Assembly: GCA_029298735.1 (NCBI GenBank)
Contig: JANSLP010000003.1
Coordinates: 124,001 to 188,000, forward strand
DNA from: Ophiostoma sp. CBS 140.51
Taxonomy: Eukaryota > Ascomycota > Sordariomycetes > Ophiostomatales > Ophiostomataceae
Reading direction: 5' to 3'
Length of the DNA stretch: 64,000 nt
Part shown: positions 22,848-35,344 of the stretch, piece after piece
How positions within the stretch are numbered: position 1 is the stretch's first letter
How the letters are laid out: each line of letters opens with the position of its first letter
Translations under genes and position numbers: made by a program
Notes under the pieces: generated by a model
The model's database searches: none
Seen by the model: only the letters and a program-made list of their open reading frames with translations
Told to the model about the DNA's origin: nothing

Positions 22848-24603
22848 CTTGTCGTACTTGATGAGTTGTGATTGGAGAAAGTGTAGGTGGGGTATCAAAA
22901 GAAGACAAGACAAGGTAGTGATGCCCAGAAAAAATGTGTGAATGTAGAGAGTAGCGAAAAAAGAAGAGGTGAGTGAATAAAGGTGGAAAGAAGAAACGGG
23001 GAAGAGCCGTCTACCAAAGGCAGCAGGCAACAGGACAAGAAAAGAAGGAGCGGTCCGGCGAGGCTCAAATCATGTTTTGAAGGGAGTCAAAGAAGGATAG
23101 AAAACAAGGATAAAGCTCAATCGAAAGAAGAAAGCCCAATCAAGTCAATGCAAAAGAAGTTAGAAAGAAAGAAGGTAAATCAAGCTCGATAACAGATGCA
23201 GACGAGTCTCTTGCTTTTTAGGCTCGATGCAGTCGATGGCCGTGATGCAAAAAGCAGAAGCTTGAGGCAGCAAAGCTGTTGCAACGACGGTGTCGTTGCA
23301 CGAAAGACAGGTGAGAGGAAGCAGAGAAGACAGCTGCAGAGCGTCGAAAGAAGAAAAAGGTCAAACGTCATGAAAAGAAGCAGAAGAAATGAAAAGGGGA
23401 GGTCTCGCAGAGACGGAAAGAAGGTCAAAGGGAAAAGGCAGAGAGAAGTGAAACGGAAAGAACAACTGGGAATATAAAGAAAATTGTAAGGACAGCGCGA
23501 TGCTCGAATGTGATGGGATCTTCCAGCTCTCGATGTTTGAAAGCGCGAAGAGAGAAGACAAGATTGTGGTGAGGGTGAAGAAGAAAGAAGAGAAGAAGAG
23601 ACCAGAGAGAGGGAAGATGGGAGGAAGAGGGAAGGAGGGAAAAAGGAGGGACAAGAGTTTTTTAGGCAGAGGAGCAAAAACTGAAATATTTATCCTTAAT
23701 AGACTTGCTCAAAAGCTGTGGGCAAGAAAAAACCAAGGCAGCGAGGGCAGGAGGGGCTCAATATGGCTTCCAGTCGTTCTTCCCTCTATTTTTTGTCTGG
23801 CGTGCTGCTCTTGCTCTGTTCTGTCAAAAGAGGAAGGAACGACCTGGTCGCATCGAGGGTTGTGCCTGCCGTTTTTGGCGATATCAGGTCAAAATCAGTG
23901 GCGTGAAAAAGGCCTTCACTGCCAGCACAAAAAATAGGCGGACGCGTCACAAAAGAGGGGTGACTTTGCTATTCCGGAAGGGCACAAAATTATGAGCAAT
24001 GTAATTCTTTACACGGTTGAGCTGCGAGCTGGTGCTCGATGATGGCCCTTCTGAATGGGACAGACAATGGCGAGAAAGAGCATGAATAGGACCCACACAC
24101 GAGGACTCGCCATTTCCCCAGCAGAAAGTGAATGAAGAGTGAGTGCAGAATAAGCTAACGCTCTTTCCTTGCGAGCGCCTCGTTACTTGGCGGTGTGTGG
24201 TTGCGTGAATGGCACTTCTTGATATTGATTGCACACATGGTCACGAAATAAGGGGCACTGTTTACGTAGAAAAATAGGATATCAGATTAAGAATAGAAGG
24301 TCCTAGCTAGAGAATACGAAAAAGTGCAAAAAATATCGGCATCCGGTAACATAATTTTGGCAGGGGAATGACAATGCAAGGAAAAGAAAGACAGCAAAAA
24401 GTAACGACAAAGAAAGAAAACTGAGAACAAAAACAATAGTAATACATATCCAGCCTACTTTAAAGTGCATGCATGGATGGGGAGGTGGGGCGAGAACATA
24501 TTTTATGGGGAAACAAGGGCGCATTAGGGACAAGAAGAAGAGCGAAAAGCAAATGCAAATAAATTCCATCATAAAACAGTCAGAAGAAAAGGTGCAGACA
24601 CAT
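22848..24603. other. Intergenic, helicase promoter/leader and RGD1 3' region
   Basis: 1.76 kb. From about 22985 to 23670 the plus strand is almost purely purine (pyrimidine on the transcribed strand of the helicase), consistent with a long CT-rich leader and promoter. The stretch 24000-24600 probably holds the RGD1 3' UTR. No gene is recognised. Confidence 0.55.
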
Positions 24604-27235
24604 CTAGTCTTCATCAAAAATCTGGTACGTGTTCTGCAGAATCGTGTCAATGACCCGCACGTGCCACCGCGTCTTCTCTGGGTCGCCCATGCCGGCACCC
24701 ATCAGCGTGGGGCCAAAGACAATGGCCAGGTTTTGGGATGTCATGCGCGTCACGGGCGCATTCTCCACGACACGGTTCAGATGCAGGATGAGGGCACGCA
24801 GCGTGGCATAGTTGGGGTCAGGCAGGTCGTTGATCACGGCGTGCAAGGAGTCACGGCGCACGGTGTCGTCCTCGTGCTGGGCGGCCTCGATGAGACGGTC
24901 GTACTGCTGGCGAGTAAGGAGTGGGTCGGGTAGGTCGCGGAAGAACTGCTTGAGGAGACCGGCCACACTGTTGACGTCGTGGAAGAAGTTTTCGGGGTTG
25001 CGGAAGTCGAGGTTGGGCGAGTTGGAGTCGGTGTCGAACATGGACTTCAGCTTGTTGACGTGGGGCAGCGAGCCCGACAGACGGTAAATGCCCTCGACGG
25101 TCAGACCAAACAGGTCGACAGCCTGGATGCACTGGTACACGACCTGGGGGACAGCGACGCTATCACGCTCGTACAAAACATCCAGCGACACGCCAAACAT
25201 GGGCCGCGACGGCTGGCCAACCTGGCCCTGGCCAACCATGGCACCGCCCTGCTGCTGGGGCACAGCAGACACAGTGTTGCCGCCGGTTGGCGGGTGCTGC
25301 ATCAGCGGGTTCGGTGGGCCGTTAGCACCCTGGGACATCTGCTGATGCTGCTGGTGCTGCTGTTGTGATGGGAGGCTGCTCGTGGCATCCGACGAGGTCA
25401 AGCTAGGACCAGTCTGGAAAGGCAGGGCACCCAGCTGCGGTGGGCCCTGGGATGCTGGTGCGCCGCCGCCATAAGGAGGGTTGGAAGCAGCCGGAGGAGT
25501 GTAGAACCGCGAGGATGGGATACCGGCACCAACGGCAGTGGGCGAGTACGGCGCGACGTTCTCGCCACCGCCAGGGGCAGGGACGCTACCCGAGTTGCTG
25601 ACAGAGTTGCGAATCTGCAGGGGCTGCTGAGGCGTGTCAAGTGTCGGCGGGCCGCCGCCGGGAGGAGGAGCAACACCGTTGTTGGGGCCGTAACCGCTGC
25701 TGTAACTAAAGCTACGCTCATGGCTCGAGCCCGGTACCGGTCCTGTGCTGGCACGGAAACCCGACTGGCCGACGGAGCCGTACATTTGGCTGTTAGCAGT
25801 GGCTGGCGGCTGCGGCGAGTGGAGCGAGTCGGAGTAGGCAGGCTGTTGCGCGGAGGCGGGTTGTGATACGGACTGTGAGAAAGTATGTGTTCTTGCTGGT
25901 GTTGCGGACAGGCTGGGCTGCTGGGTGGTCGAGGAGGAGCCGCCGAGAACAGCATGACGCTCGTACTTGGGCTCGCCCGTCTTTGGCGGCACCTTGGGCT
26001 GGAAACCGCTGAGGTAGTTGTTGAGGTCGCGTTCGGTGTCGATCGAGGTAACGACCTCGCGCAGGCTGCGGGCGTCGGGCTTCTGGACGGACTTGATGGG
26101 GCTGATGCTCAGGCCGTTGCTGAGCAGCAGCTTCTCACTAAAAGAGGCTGGAAAGGCGGTCAACATTAATTTCACACTGCGGCCATAGTAAAGGGGATGC
26201 GAGGGCTGAGCTTACCATATTTCTGCACCTGCAAAACCATGCCGCCGTCGCACTCCCGGACGAGGTCTTGCAGAGCCTTGATAATCTCTGGGCGGCCTGT
26301 TGCCAGCAGCTCGGCACGCTCACGCGACAGAGTGTCGACACGGTTGTGGTAGTCCTCGTCGGAGACCTGCACCTTGCGCAGCAGATCCTCCTCGAGCTGG
26401 GCAGCGGACTTGGGGCCCTTGAAACCGAAACCACCGCGACGGCTGCTCATATCACCCGTGCGCGCGCGGTCGTACTCTTCAGCAAGCGAGTCGTACTTGG
26501 CCTTGGATTTGCGGGTAGCCGTCTCGAGGTCAGCAACGCGCTGCTCGGCAGCCAGACCCGTCTGCTTCCAGCCCTTGCGGTTCTTTTCGGCAATAGAGGC
26601 AAGCTCCAGCAGGTCTTCGTGCATCTGGTGCAGGGACATAGAGAACTGGTAGCCGTTATCGGCCATGCGGCCGTGGATGTCCATCATCTCGCCGAAAGCG
26701 CCACCAAACGTGCTGCTGCCCTGTCCCGGGTCAGTGCGGGACATGCCGTCTTGGGTCGTACGGGCAAGCTTGCGCATGCCGGCGGAGTAGTCTTCTTCGA
26801 GCTGAGCGCGCTTCTTCAAGAACAATGCAAATTCCTAGAGAGAGAAGTGGCGTGTTAGTATGGCGCCTCGGTCCTTGATCTATCACGGCACATCGTGGAG
26901 CTCACCTTTGCTGTGCCAATGCTCGATTTCAAGCGATTGAGCATCGTCACAATACCAATCTCGGACTGCAGCACCTCCTGCACCGGCGCCGGGAGCTCGT
27001 GGCCATTCGTCGTCTGTGTCGGGCTAGCCACCATCGGCGCGTCGGCACCAGGAGGTCCTGTAGTAGGAGCACCGCCCACAGCGAGCGTGTCTGCTACCGA
27101 TGTGCCATCAAGCTCGCCAAATGCGCCTGGCGGCATCGTGGCCGTTGTCGGAGACGTCTGGAACTGCAGGCTGCCTTGCCGGTCGTCCGGCGACAGGCCA
27201 GAGGCGGCGTTCGGGTAGTCCGAAGCGGCCGCCAT
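24604..27235 (-). CDS. RGD1: F-BAR and RhoGAP protein, Rgd1-type
   Basis: Three exons (26906-27235, 26216-26834, 24604-26147) with introns of 71 and 68 nt encode 830 residues. For intron 2 the acceptor is TTTCCAG ending at 26148, because the nearer GCAG would put a stop in frame; the junction reads VQKY|ASFSEKLLLSNG. The N-terminal 80 residues are disordered. An F-BAR membrane-curving coiled coil spans about 85-320 (EFALFLKKRAQLEEDYSAG). A Gln/Pro/Gly-rich linker follows. The RhoGAP domain spans about 640-820, with arginine finger R672 in EGIYRLSGS and NLAIVFGPTL. Rgd1-type proteins stimulate GTP hydrolysis by Rho3/Rho4 at sites of polarised growth and septation. Domain calls are direct; the GTPase partner is from the yeast family. 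Confidence 0.93.
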
Positions 27236-29847
27236 TGTAGCAACGGTAAAGGGGAGGAGGGAAAGAGGGAGAGCGCGAGAGCTTCAAATGTCGTTCGAAA
27301 GAGTATCAGAGGTCGTTCAAGTCAAGAATCGGATGCGATCACGATTGGTGATTGAGAGAAGAAAAAAGGAGACGCGCAACGACGAGAGCTGCGAGATCGA
27401 AAAGTCGAGCGGGAAACGGTGGCCTCTATTTTCCGCGGGAAGAACGGTGAGGCGCAGGCGACGACGCAACAGAGACAATGTCGAAAGACGTAGCGCGGCA
27501 CAAAACAATGTCTTGTTCTTGTGCTTGTGTAGCGCTGGGAGGGAAATGCGGTGAAAAAAGAGGAAACGACAAGGACGAGGAAGACGAGGACACGGGCTGT
27601 TGGTCCTGTTGTCGGCTGCGTGCAGTTGGAGCGGGGGAAAGGTTCGCGGTTTTCGTGTTTGTGTTTTTGTTGAGTGTCGCACAAGAGGACAGGAGGACAG
27701 GAGGGCAGGAGGTTGGATGCGCTTCCCGTGGTCGCGGATGGCGGAAGTGGTGAGAGGTGGGAAGTCCAAGAGTTGGAGAGAGTTGGGCGAGTGTTACGAG
27801 AGTACGAGAAAATGAGAAGAAGGAGACACGACGTCGAGAATTGGCACACGTCAAAGTTGCCAAAATGAAAAGAGGAGCCTGGAAAACGAGAGAGTAAGCG
27901 CGGCGTGGCAGGGGAGCCAATCCTCCACTGTATAAAAAGTAGGGAGGGCAGGAGGCAAAGGCCAGACAGCGTACAACATAGTTGGGAAGGAGGGAAGGAG
28001 CGGATAGCGGGCCTGAATTGGCCAGCACGAGCCAAAATCAGGTGAAAATACTGTGCAGCCAAGTAAAAATAAAATAAATACCGTGCCGACTCTCGTTCCT
28101 TCCTTGGTTCTTGTCTTTTTGAAGGGAAGCTGTTTTGCAGGTTGCTGCAGTCGCGCCGTCCCCTTCCTTTCTATGGGATGCCCTTCGTGCGCTGGCGTCA
28201 GTGGCTTTTCTTGTTTGCTGTTGGGCGCACCTTCCCTCCTGGATTGGCTCGAGTTGGCTTCTGCACCCCTCTCTTTCCCCCTTCTGGCCCCTTCTGTTCC
28301 TGGTTTCCTGGATGAAACAATGGCGGGTTTATGCGGTGCAGAACACCATTTCTTGCCTAGGAAGTGGGACGCAAGGAGAGTTGGGGAAGGGCCACAGCCG
28401 GCGCGTTCCTAAAACCGGGCCTGGGGCGTGGCGCGCAAACTACGATCGTCCTGCGCTAACTGGCTTTTTTTTGCTTTCTTTTCCCACCACATCGTATATT
28501 TTAGGGTAAGTTAGAAGCGCAGCCAGATTTTCGCCCCAGCATTGCGTCAGAGCTGGCGAGTCGTCGTGGCTGGTGTAAATGGTGTGAAGGTTTGACTTCT
28601 GCCTGAAAGCAACTTGTAGATATTGAGCCCATTTGATATTTCTGTTGGTTGTAAAGATGGAAATAAAAACAACAAATGACAAGAGTGGGATAAATATCTT
28701 GCAATTGAACCTTCAAGAGTCCCGGTTACAACCGGGCATCGTGTCCATGGCTGGAGGCAGAAGTGAAAGGAGACGAACGGAGCTACTTGTATAGAGGCCG
28801 CCGAGCATGACTGGCCGCGATAAGAGAGAGATACAGAAGACATATGGCAACCGCATGTGATCGTGAAGGCTCGATAGACAAGATCGAGTCCAGGTGCTCC
28901 AAGTCGGTCCCAAGAATACCATGTGAGTTTAATCGCTTGGTCCCCACGGTCTCTTGAACACGTCTGTTCGCCGTTGTGCTCTGTGCCCATAATAATAGAA
29001 ATAGCAAAATAATACGTCGTGAAAAAAGAAAGAGTGGAAAGGTAGAAAGGGCTGAAGCCAATTCTATTTTTATTCAGAGGAGACGGAAAGGGGCCCTACC
29101 CAGAAAAAAAGAAAAGAGAATGTTCACCAAAGACAGGATGCACGTCGCAGGGGAGAGGAGGATCTGGCCAACTGGCAATGTGGAGACTTGAAATGTGTCG
29201 AAAAATAGGGGGCCGAGTGTGTCTTTGTGTTTCTTTGTCGTGAAAGATCGACAGTCTGGGGTGGTCAATGGATGGTGGATGGATGGTCACAGACCTTTTA
29301 TCTTTGTAGTTTATTATGGGAATGTGAACGTGAGAATTGCAAATAAAAATTGGGGAACCCGAGAGGGAACCCGAGAAGAGCGAGACAACACAACGGTTGA
29401 AAAAGGACCGCGGGGGAAACGACCCAAGAAAAGAAATAAAAGGGATTGATCCACGCTACTCTGTTTATTTTGAAAGGACTCTGCTTGTCAAAAACATGTT
29501 TATTATATGGGGACGCACCCTGTCTTGTGCGGTTTCGTTCATTTACTTTTCGCATTGTTGATTCTCGCATCCGTTGGTGATCCGATGAGCGAAAAGGGGG
29601 TCAGTTTCACAATATCCCACGTGGAAATCCAGATTGATGGCATGTGTATGCCCAAAGGAGAAATGAGTGGTTTGTATTCCCTACTATTCATAATCCCCAT
29701 CCGTTATGAAAAAAAAGTATCAGACCCAAGCTCGAACGAAAAAATACATGACAAAAAAATCAAAAGAGTGGTATCATATCCAAGAGACCATAAAACAGCA
29801 AAATCACAGCCATCATCATCGTCATCATCTCTTTCCTATACTTATCC
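27236..29847. other. Intergenic, RGD1 promoter and SDR 3' region
   Basis: 2.6 kb. The first 600 nt are purine-rich on the plus strand, as expected for an RGD1 leader. It holds an octamer tandem repeat (27686-27709), a TATAAAAA at about 27931 on the plus strand, a CCCGGTT/AACCGGG inverted repeat near 28723-28738, and a CACGTG at 29618-29623. No protein-coding gene or tRNA is recognised. Confidence 0.5.
27686..27709. repeat. Octamer tandem repeat, AGGACAGG x3
   Basis: Three 8-bp units (third with one change, AGGGCAGG) in the probable promoter of RGD1. Units of the same length occur at 46853 and 53341. Confidence 0.7.
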
Positions 29848-31005
29848 TCATGCCTGCTTATTCTTCTGCGCCGGCTTGCCGCGCCAAAAAACACCGACGA
29901 GGTCCGAGACCCAACCTATCCAGCCGCGCGCCAGCGTCAACAGGTTCAGCAGCCGCACATACCGGTCAACAAACACCTCACAGTTCTCATAATCGTGCCC
30001 ATAGCATTCCCAGATGGCCTGGCTGGCATCACCCTCGCCATCGGCCGGCTCGCCGGCCACTGTGATGCTGCCGTCTTCCGCGGCGACCAGGTCCTGAGTA
30101 CCGTTAACACGCTTGCCGTTCCTTTCCAACAGGAACCGGGGGCCAATCACGACAGCCCGGCCGGCAATCGACTGGTCCGCCACGAAGCGCGTGCCGGCCT
30201 CGACCACATCGTCCACTTTGGTCTTGCCCGAGCCTGCGAGAATCACAACACCAGAGGTCGGCAGGATATTGGTCTCGGCAAAATAGGGGCACAGCATGTT
30301 GACGCGCAGGCCGTTGTGGACATGCGACGTGCCACGGAGGGCACGGAACAGGCCTGTTACGGCATGCTTGGACATGGTGTACAGGGACTGGCCCGGCAGC
30401 GAGATGAGGCCAGCAATAGATGACAGGAACAGGATGAGACGGTCCTTGCCGTCGTTGCGCGGCAGCCAGTACATGGCGAGATGGACCGTGTACAGCACGC
30501 CCGTCACATTGACATCGGCAACGGGCATGCGGGGGGCACGGGGGCCCATGCTCTCGTCAATCACGCCGTCGGGGCCCTTGTAGGGTGCCGGGTTCTCGAA
30601 CCCGCGCTGGTTGGCTGGAGAGTTGGAGTCGGCGATACCAGCATTGGGTACGACCACGTGGACGCTGCCTGTGGCGCTGTGCTCAACAGCAGCCTTGAAA
30701 AACGCTGCCTGGCTGTCCCAGTTTGTCACATCACAGTGATGGTAGAAGTGGTACTTGCCGCCCGGGGTAGTGTCCCGCAGCTCGGCAACGAGGGCCTCGC
30801 CGGCCTTGTCGTTGACATCACCAATGGCGATGTGGGCACCAAGACCTGCCCAGCGGTGGGCAAATGCAGCTCCAAAGCCGGATGCACCACCGGTGATCAA
30901 GATGGTCTTGCCGGCCATGCTATCCGTGCCATAGGGTGCCGAGGTGTCGAGGGGCGGTGACTGGCGGACAGCCTCACGGATAGGGTTGAACTCGCTGAAC
31001 GGCAT
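29848..31005 (-). CDS. Short-chain dehydrogenase/reductase
   Basis: A single exon of 385 residues. Classical SDR features are all present: cofactor loop TGGASGFG (38-45), an Asp at the end of beta-2 (IAIGDVND, D63) that favours NAD(H) over NADP(H), CDVTNW, the NAG motif (121-123), active-site serine in FLSSIAG (195-196), and YxxxK with Y209 and K213. The protein is about 120 residues longer than a minimal SDR; the extra C-terminal part ends in a hydrophobic stretch (LLNLLTLARGWIGWVSDLVGVF) and a basic tail, which could anchor it to a membrane or lipid droplet. The overall look is of the 15-hydroxyprostaglandin-dehydrogenase-like fungal group; the substrate cannot be read from sequence. It stands alone with no pathway neighbours. 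Confidence 0.9.
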   Translation of the reverse strand: MPFSEFNPIREAVRQSPPLDTSAPYGTDSMAGKTILITGGASGFGAAFAHRWAGLGAHIAIGDVNDKAGEALVAELRDTTPGGKYHFYHHCDVTNWDSQAAFFKAAVEHSATGSVHVVVPNAGIADSNSPANQRGFENPAPYKGPDGVIDESMGPRAPRMPVADVNVTGVLYTVHLAMYWLPRNDGKDRLILFLSSIAGLISLPGQSLYTMSKHAVTGLFRALRGTSHVHNGLRVNMLCPYFAETNILPTSGVVILAGSGKTKVDDVVEAGTRFVADQSIAGRAVVIGPRFLLERNGKRVNGTQDLVAAEDGSITVAGEPADGEGDASQAIWECYGHDYENCEVFVDRYVRLLNLLTLARGWIGWVSDLVGVFWRGKPAQKNKQA

Positions 31006-34000
31006 TCTGCTGTTGCGTTGCGTTGTTGTGTTAGTAGCTTACGTTGGAAGCTAGGCGGTACTTGTATATCTGCAAGCTGCACGAAGTACCTGGCAGCTAA
31101 AGAAGGTGGGTGGTATTTGGTGGGATGGGTGAGATTTTCAAGATGCTTCGAGATGATGAGATTTAAAAGATTCCTGAGATTCTCAGATTTCTTTGTAGAG
31201 ATGGCCCAAAGCAACCCAAGACGACTGTTATTCAACAGCACCACCAGAACAACGCGGGGATCTAGATGCCGAGGAAGAGGTACGTCAGGTTGAGGGGAAG
31301 ACGGTAGATCGAGGGATAGCTCGGCCGAGCGACTAAGCTACCAGAGATGGTGGTTTTTGCTCGTGATTGTTGGAGATGTTGGAGATGGTACAAAGTACTT
31401 CGTATATGTCGCCTTAAATAGAAATGGGGATGGGGATGAGGATTCAAGAAAGAGAGTTGGGAAAGAAGTACGAAAAGCGAGCGGGCACGAGATTTTGTCG
31501 TCGATTTATGTGCCTGTTTTGGGCAGAGAGCTGAAAAAATAATAACAAAACGGAAACGTCTCTCCTTGCTGCCACGTTCTAGATTCGTAGACTATCCCAA
31601 CGAAGAAAAAAAAGAAACCAAAAGTCGACAGAAGGGATGGATGATGCAGGGCAAAAAAAATAAAAGGCGGCGGGAGAGGCTAGAAAACGCCACAAGACGA
31701 TTCTACGGAACAGCTGGACAGAAAGAGGAAAGGAGAGAATGGGATAAAAAGAGGAAAGGAGATAAAGAGGATGGCATGGAGTTTAAGAACAACCAGCAAA
31801 GTCCGCGGGCGGCATGGAATTTGCGAGGAGGGGGCAGAGACGAAAGGAGAAAGGAAGTTAAACGAGAAGAAAGCCAATGTCGAATTTTAAAAGGAGAAGC
31901 TCGCGCATGTAAATGCGCTTTCCAGACCAGGGATAAAGCGGCAGCGGGGGACACAGCGATGGGTGCACAAAGCACAACGGCAAGAACGAGCGAGACAAGA
32001 CAGCGGCAGATGGCACGAAGGAGGGAGAAACACAGGGCAAGTACAAAAGATTCCCAATGATGCGTCGACCTGCGAAATATTCCAGGAAGGAGGCCAGTGA
32101 CAAAACCAACTACAAGGCAGGAAAGCAAAACGATGCGAGTTTTGGCGAGAAATGGAAGGAACAGCCTTCATGACTTCACGACGGAATGAGCTTGCTAAGC
32201 TTTTTATGCAGCTAATATGAACATTTGTTGGGTCGTACCTCCCAGGGGAGCCCTGATCGACACCTTGTCGTTGCCATTAACAGCCGTTGAATCCTTCGGT
32301 TTCCCGCTGGATAATAAATATTGCTAGCGGCTCTGACGAAGAAGGAGCAACCACGTTGGGCCCGCACCCAAAGGAGGGTGAGAGGTGAGAAAGTGGGATT
32401 TATTGTTGGGAAAGAGCTCTCAGGGAAGCTGCAGCCAGTGAGGAGTGTGGAATCCCCTGGACGATCCATTTTGGAGGTTGTGAAGCACCAAAGCTTGATC
32501 GTCCCTTCCATTTTTACTGGGACACTGATAGTGGGGACAGCACTAGAGTACTTACAACGTCAGATACAGCAGGATAACATCAACTCAATTAAAAATCTAT
32601 TTAAAAGACACGAAAGTGCAAGCTTTGTTCTCGTTATTCTCGTGGCAGGGCTGAAGGGACCTGTTGGCGTCGGGTTTACGATAAATCAGCAGTCCTTCTT
32701 CCTTTCGATACCCAGGTATTCCGGCCTCTTCTCATCGTTCTCGCTATTCTTGCCATTCTCGTCAAAAAGCATCACCACATCGGCGGCCGCTCGGACGGAA
32801 AAGAAAGCAACCGAACGGATGCGGGCGGAAACGGGCAACAAGGCTTGCTAGTCAGGTGGCCCTGCACAACTTGGGGCCGTAAGACCTGTCTATTCCGTAT
32901 TTGCTCAAAAATAGGCGAGATGTGTTCAACTTGCGGGGGCTGGCGGGATGGATGCCGTGATGGCCAAGAAAAGAAAAGATGAGGACGACGATGATCAAGG
33001 TCTATGAGGGAGCTCCTGGTTATTTTCAACTGTCTGTTGTCTGCTAGCGGATGCGGGGTGGGAGCAGGGATGGCAGCTTGCACCACCGACTGTCGTACAG
33101 ACATGAGGTTATTTTATTTTGGGCGTTGTTATCATTCATCGGTGTAGCCGTATTTGAAGAGAAGAGGCCTGCTGGGCTCGACTCTATTTTGACAGGCCTC
33201 ACACGCCTAGACCTACTAGGAAGGAGCAAAGCGAGAAGAAAGAGGCATCCACACGCAAAAGCAGAAGGAACAGCCAGGGAGAGACAGTCTTGTGGTCGCC
33301 GAGACGGCCGGGCAGGTACGAGTGTATAGTCAGACACCAATGAGGGAGAAGACAGCTTAACATCTGAAGATATCTGACAGGATGTTTACCTAGCGCGATG
33401 TTAAACACGTGCAGTCGTGTCTATACCTTCATCGGTTACTATGATTCAATATTGTTTGTGGGCATTTTAATCATAATAGATAAGTGAAATGATTCGGGAA
33501 ATTTATATTTGCGACGGTAAACTACGAAAGGTAAAAAACGAAAGAAATAAGACAAAAAAAATAGACAAACAAAATCGAATAAGCAAGAGAAAAACAAATA
33601 AATAAATAACTATACTACACCCTACTTATATTAGCCAAAGAGGTTCGCAGTACTCAACACAAATAGACAAATATGAAAAAAGAAAAGACAGCTTATATCA
33701 GTCTGACAGGGACAGCTTGGTGGCAAATTCTACAGCCTTGTGGCCAGGCCGTGTTAAGGACCGCCTCCGATTGCGGGGCAAATTTCTTCTAGGCCAGGCC
33801 AGCTCTTTCCCCAAAATAGCTCTTCCACAGCGCAATTGATGGTGGGGTCCAACACACACTGTGACGGCCGATGGTTCGGTTACAGTTCGAGGCTCTAGCG
33901 AGAAAAAAATGGAAAAGAACGAAAAAGTTGAGTCACTAATAGAGGCAGCCTCGTTCTTTCCCGATGACATAAAATAAACGCACAACTGACCACCTTCTCG

Positions 34001-34069
34001 AATTGGATATCTGCTCTCCTTCCTCTGCTCGACTCTTTCCTCCCTTCAACCTGCTCCCTATCCCCCACC
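31006..34069. other. Intergenic, divergent SDR / HOM2 promoters
   Basis: 3.06 kb. The plus strand is purine-rich at about 31430-31890, giving only a Lys/Arg/Glu-rich open frame that I do not accept as a gene. An AT-rich block lies at 33430-33690, with a CACGTG at 33416-33421. A pyrimidine-rich leader begins about 33990. No other gene is recognised. Confidence 0.5.
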
Positions 34070-35344
34070 ATGGCCACTCAGTTCCCCACCAAGAAGTGCG
34101 GTACGTACACATCTCGATCTCGCGATCTCGCGATGCTCCGATAACCCCTCCGAGGTCCTCGCGCGCCATCATACTAACATATCTGCCCTCACCTCCAGGC
34201 GTCCTCGGCGCAACTGGCTCCGTCGGCCAGCGCTTTATCCTGCTGCTCCAGAGCCACCCCTCCTTCGTCCTCCATGCCGTCGGCGCCTCTGCTCGTTCGG
34301 CCGGTAAGCCTTATCGGGAGGCCGTCCGCTGGAAGCAGGCCACGCCCATGACCAAGCGCATCGGTGACCTCGTCGTGCGCGAGTGTGTCGCTTCCGAGTT
34401 TGCTGATTGCGATGTCGTCTTCAGCGGCCTCGACTCGGACGTCGCCGGCGAGATCGAGACTGCCTTCTTCGCCGCCAACATCCCCGTCTTTTCCAACGCC
34501 AAGAACCACCGCCGCGATCCTCTTGTCCCTCTCGTTGTTCCGACTGTCAACCTCGACCACCTCGCCCTTATCCCTCACCAGCGGAAATCCCACCCCACGG
34601 CCACCTCGCTCGCCACCTCCCCCATCGACAGCGGTTTCCTTGTGTGCAACAGCAATTGCGCCGTCATCGGTCTGGTCATCCCCTTCGCCGCTATGGTCGC
34701 CGCGTTCGGCCCCATTGATGCTGTGTCCGTCGTGACTATGCAGGCTGTGTCGGGTGCTGGCTACCCTGGTGTCAGCAGCATGGACATTCTGGACAACGTC
34801 GTGCCCTTCATCTCGGGCGAGGAGGATAAGCTCGAGACTGAGGCCCGCAAGATTCTGGGCTCTCTCAACGCCGAGAGCACCGGCTTCACCGAGCGCGACG
34901 AGCTGCGCGTCTCGGCCGCCTGCAACCGTGTCGCTGTCCTCGACGGCCACACTGCCTGCGTTTCGCTGCGCTTTGTGCAGCGCCCACCCCCTTCGGCCGA
35001 GCAGGTCTGCGAGGCTCTGCGCAACTACAAGACCGAGGCCGAGGCTCTGGGCTGCCCGAGCGCGCCCAGCCCTGCCATTGTCGTCATGGACGAGCCGGAC
35101 CGCCCGCAGCCGCGTCTGGACCGCGACCTGGCAGGCGGTTACGCCGTGTCTGTCGGCCGTGTCCGTGAGGACGAGTCGGGCATCTTCGATATCAAGTACG
35201 TGGCGCTGAGCCACAACAGTATGTATCATTCTCCTTTCTACCCATCGGCTCTTTCTTTCTTGTTAACACATCACAGCCGTCATTGGTGCCGCTGGCTCGT
35301 CCATCCTTAACGCCGAGGCTGCCGTCCTCAAGGGCTACATCTAA
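34070..35344 (+). CDS. HOM2: Aspartate-semialdehyde dehydrogenase
   Basis: Three exons: 34070-34100, 34199-35218 and 35277-35344, with introns of 98 nt (GTACGT, CTAAC branch, CTCCAG) and 58 nt (GTATGT, TTAACAC, CACAG). The product is 372 residues, normal for fungal ASADH. It reduces aspartyl-4-phosphate to aspartate-semialdehyde with NADPH, the branch point to threonine, methionine and isoleucine, in the cytosol. The NADP loop GATGSVGQ is at residues 14-21, right after the first splice junction; the catalytic cysteine is C164 in CNSNCAVIG; the general base is probably H261 in [10 protein letters not shown]; and the C-terminus is [20 protein letters not shown]. Only with both introns removed are the N-terminal loop and C-terminal helix complete. 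Confidence 0.96.

Noticed and set aside
26148..26175. GTG-initiated start (MKLMLTAF) for the RhoGAP exon
   Set aside because: This stretch is intron 2; the upstream exons with the F-BAR domain join in frame at ASFSEKLLL.
31566..32060. Lys/Arg/Glu-rich frame of 164 codons
   Set aside because: It only reflects a purine-rich strand in the SDR promoter; no conserved motif and no splice or start context.
34189..35229. 346-codon open frame antisense to HOM2
   Set aside because: Composition shadow; the plus strand encodes a complete ASADH.
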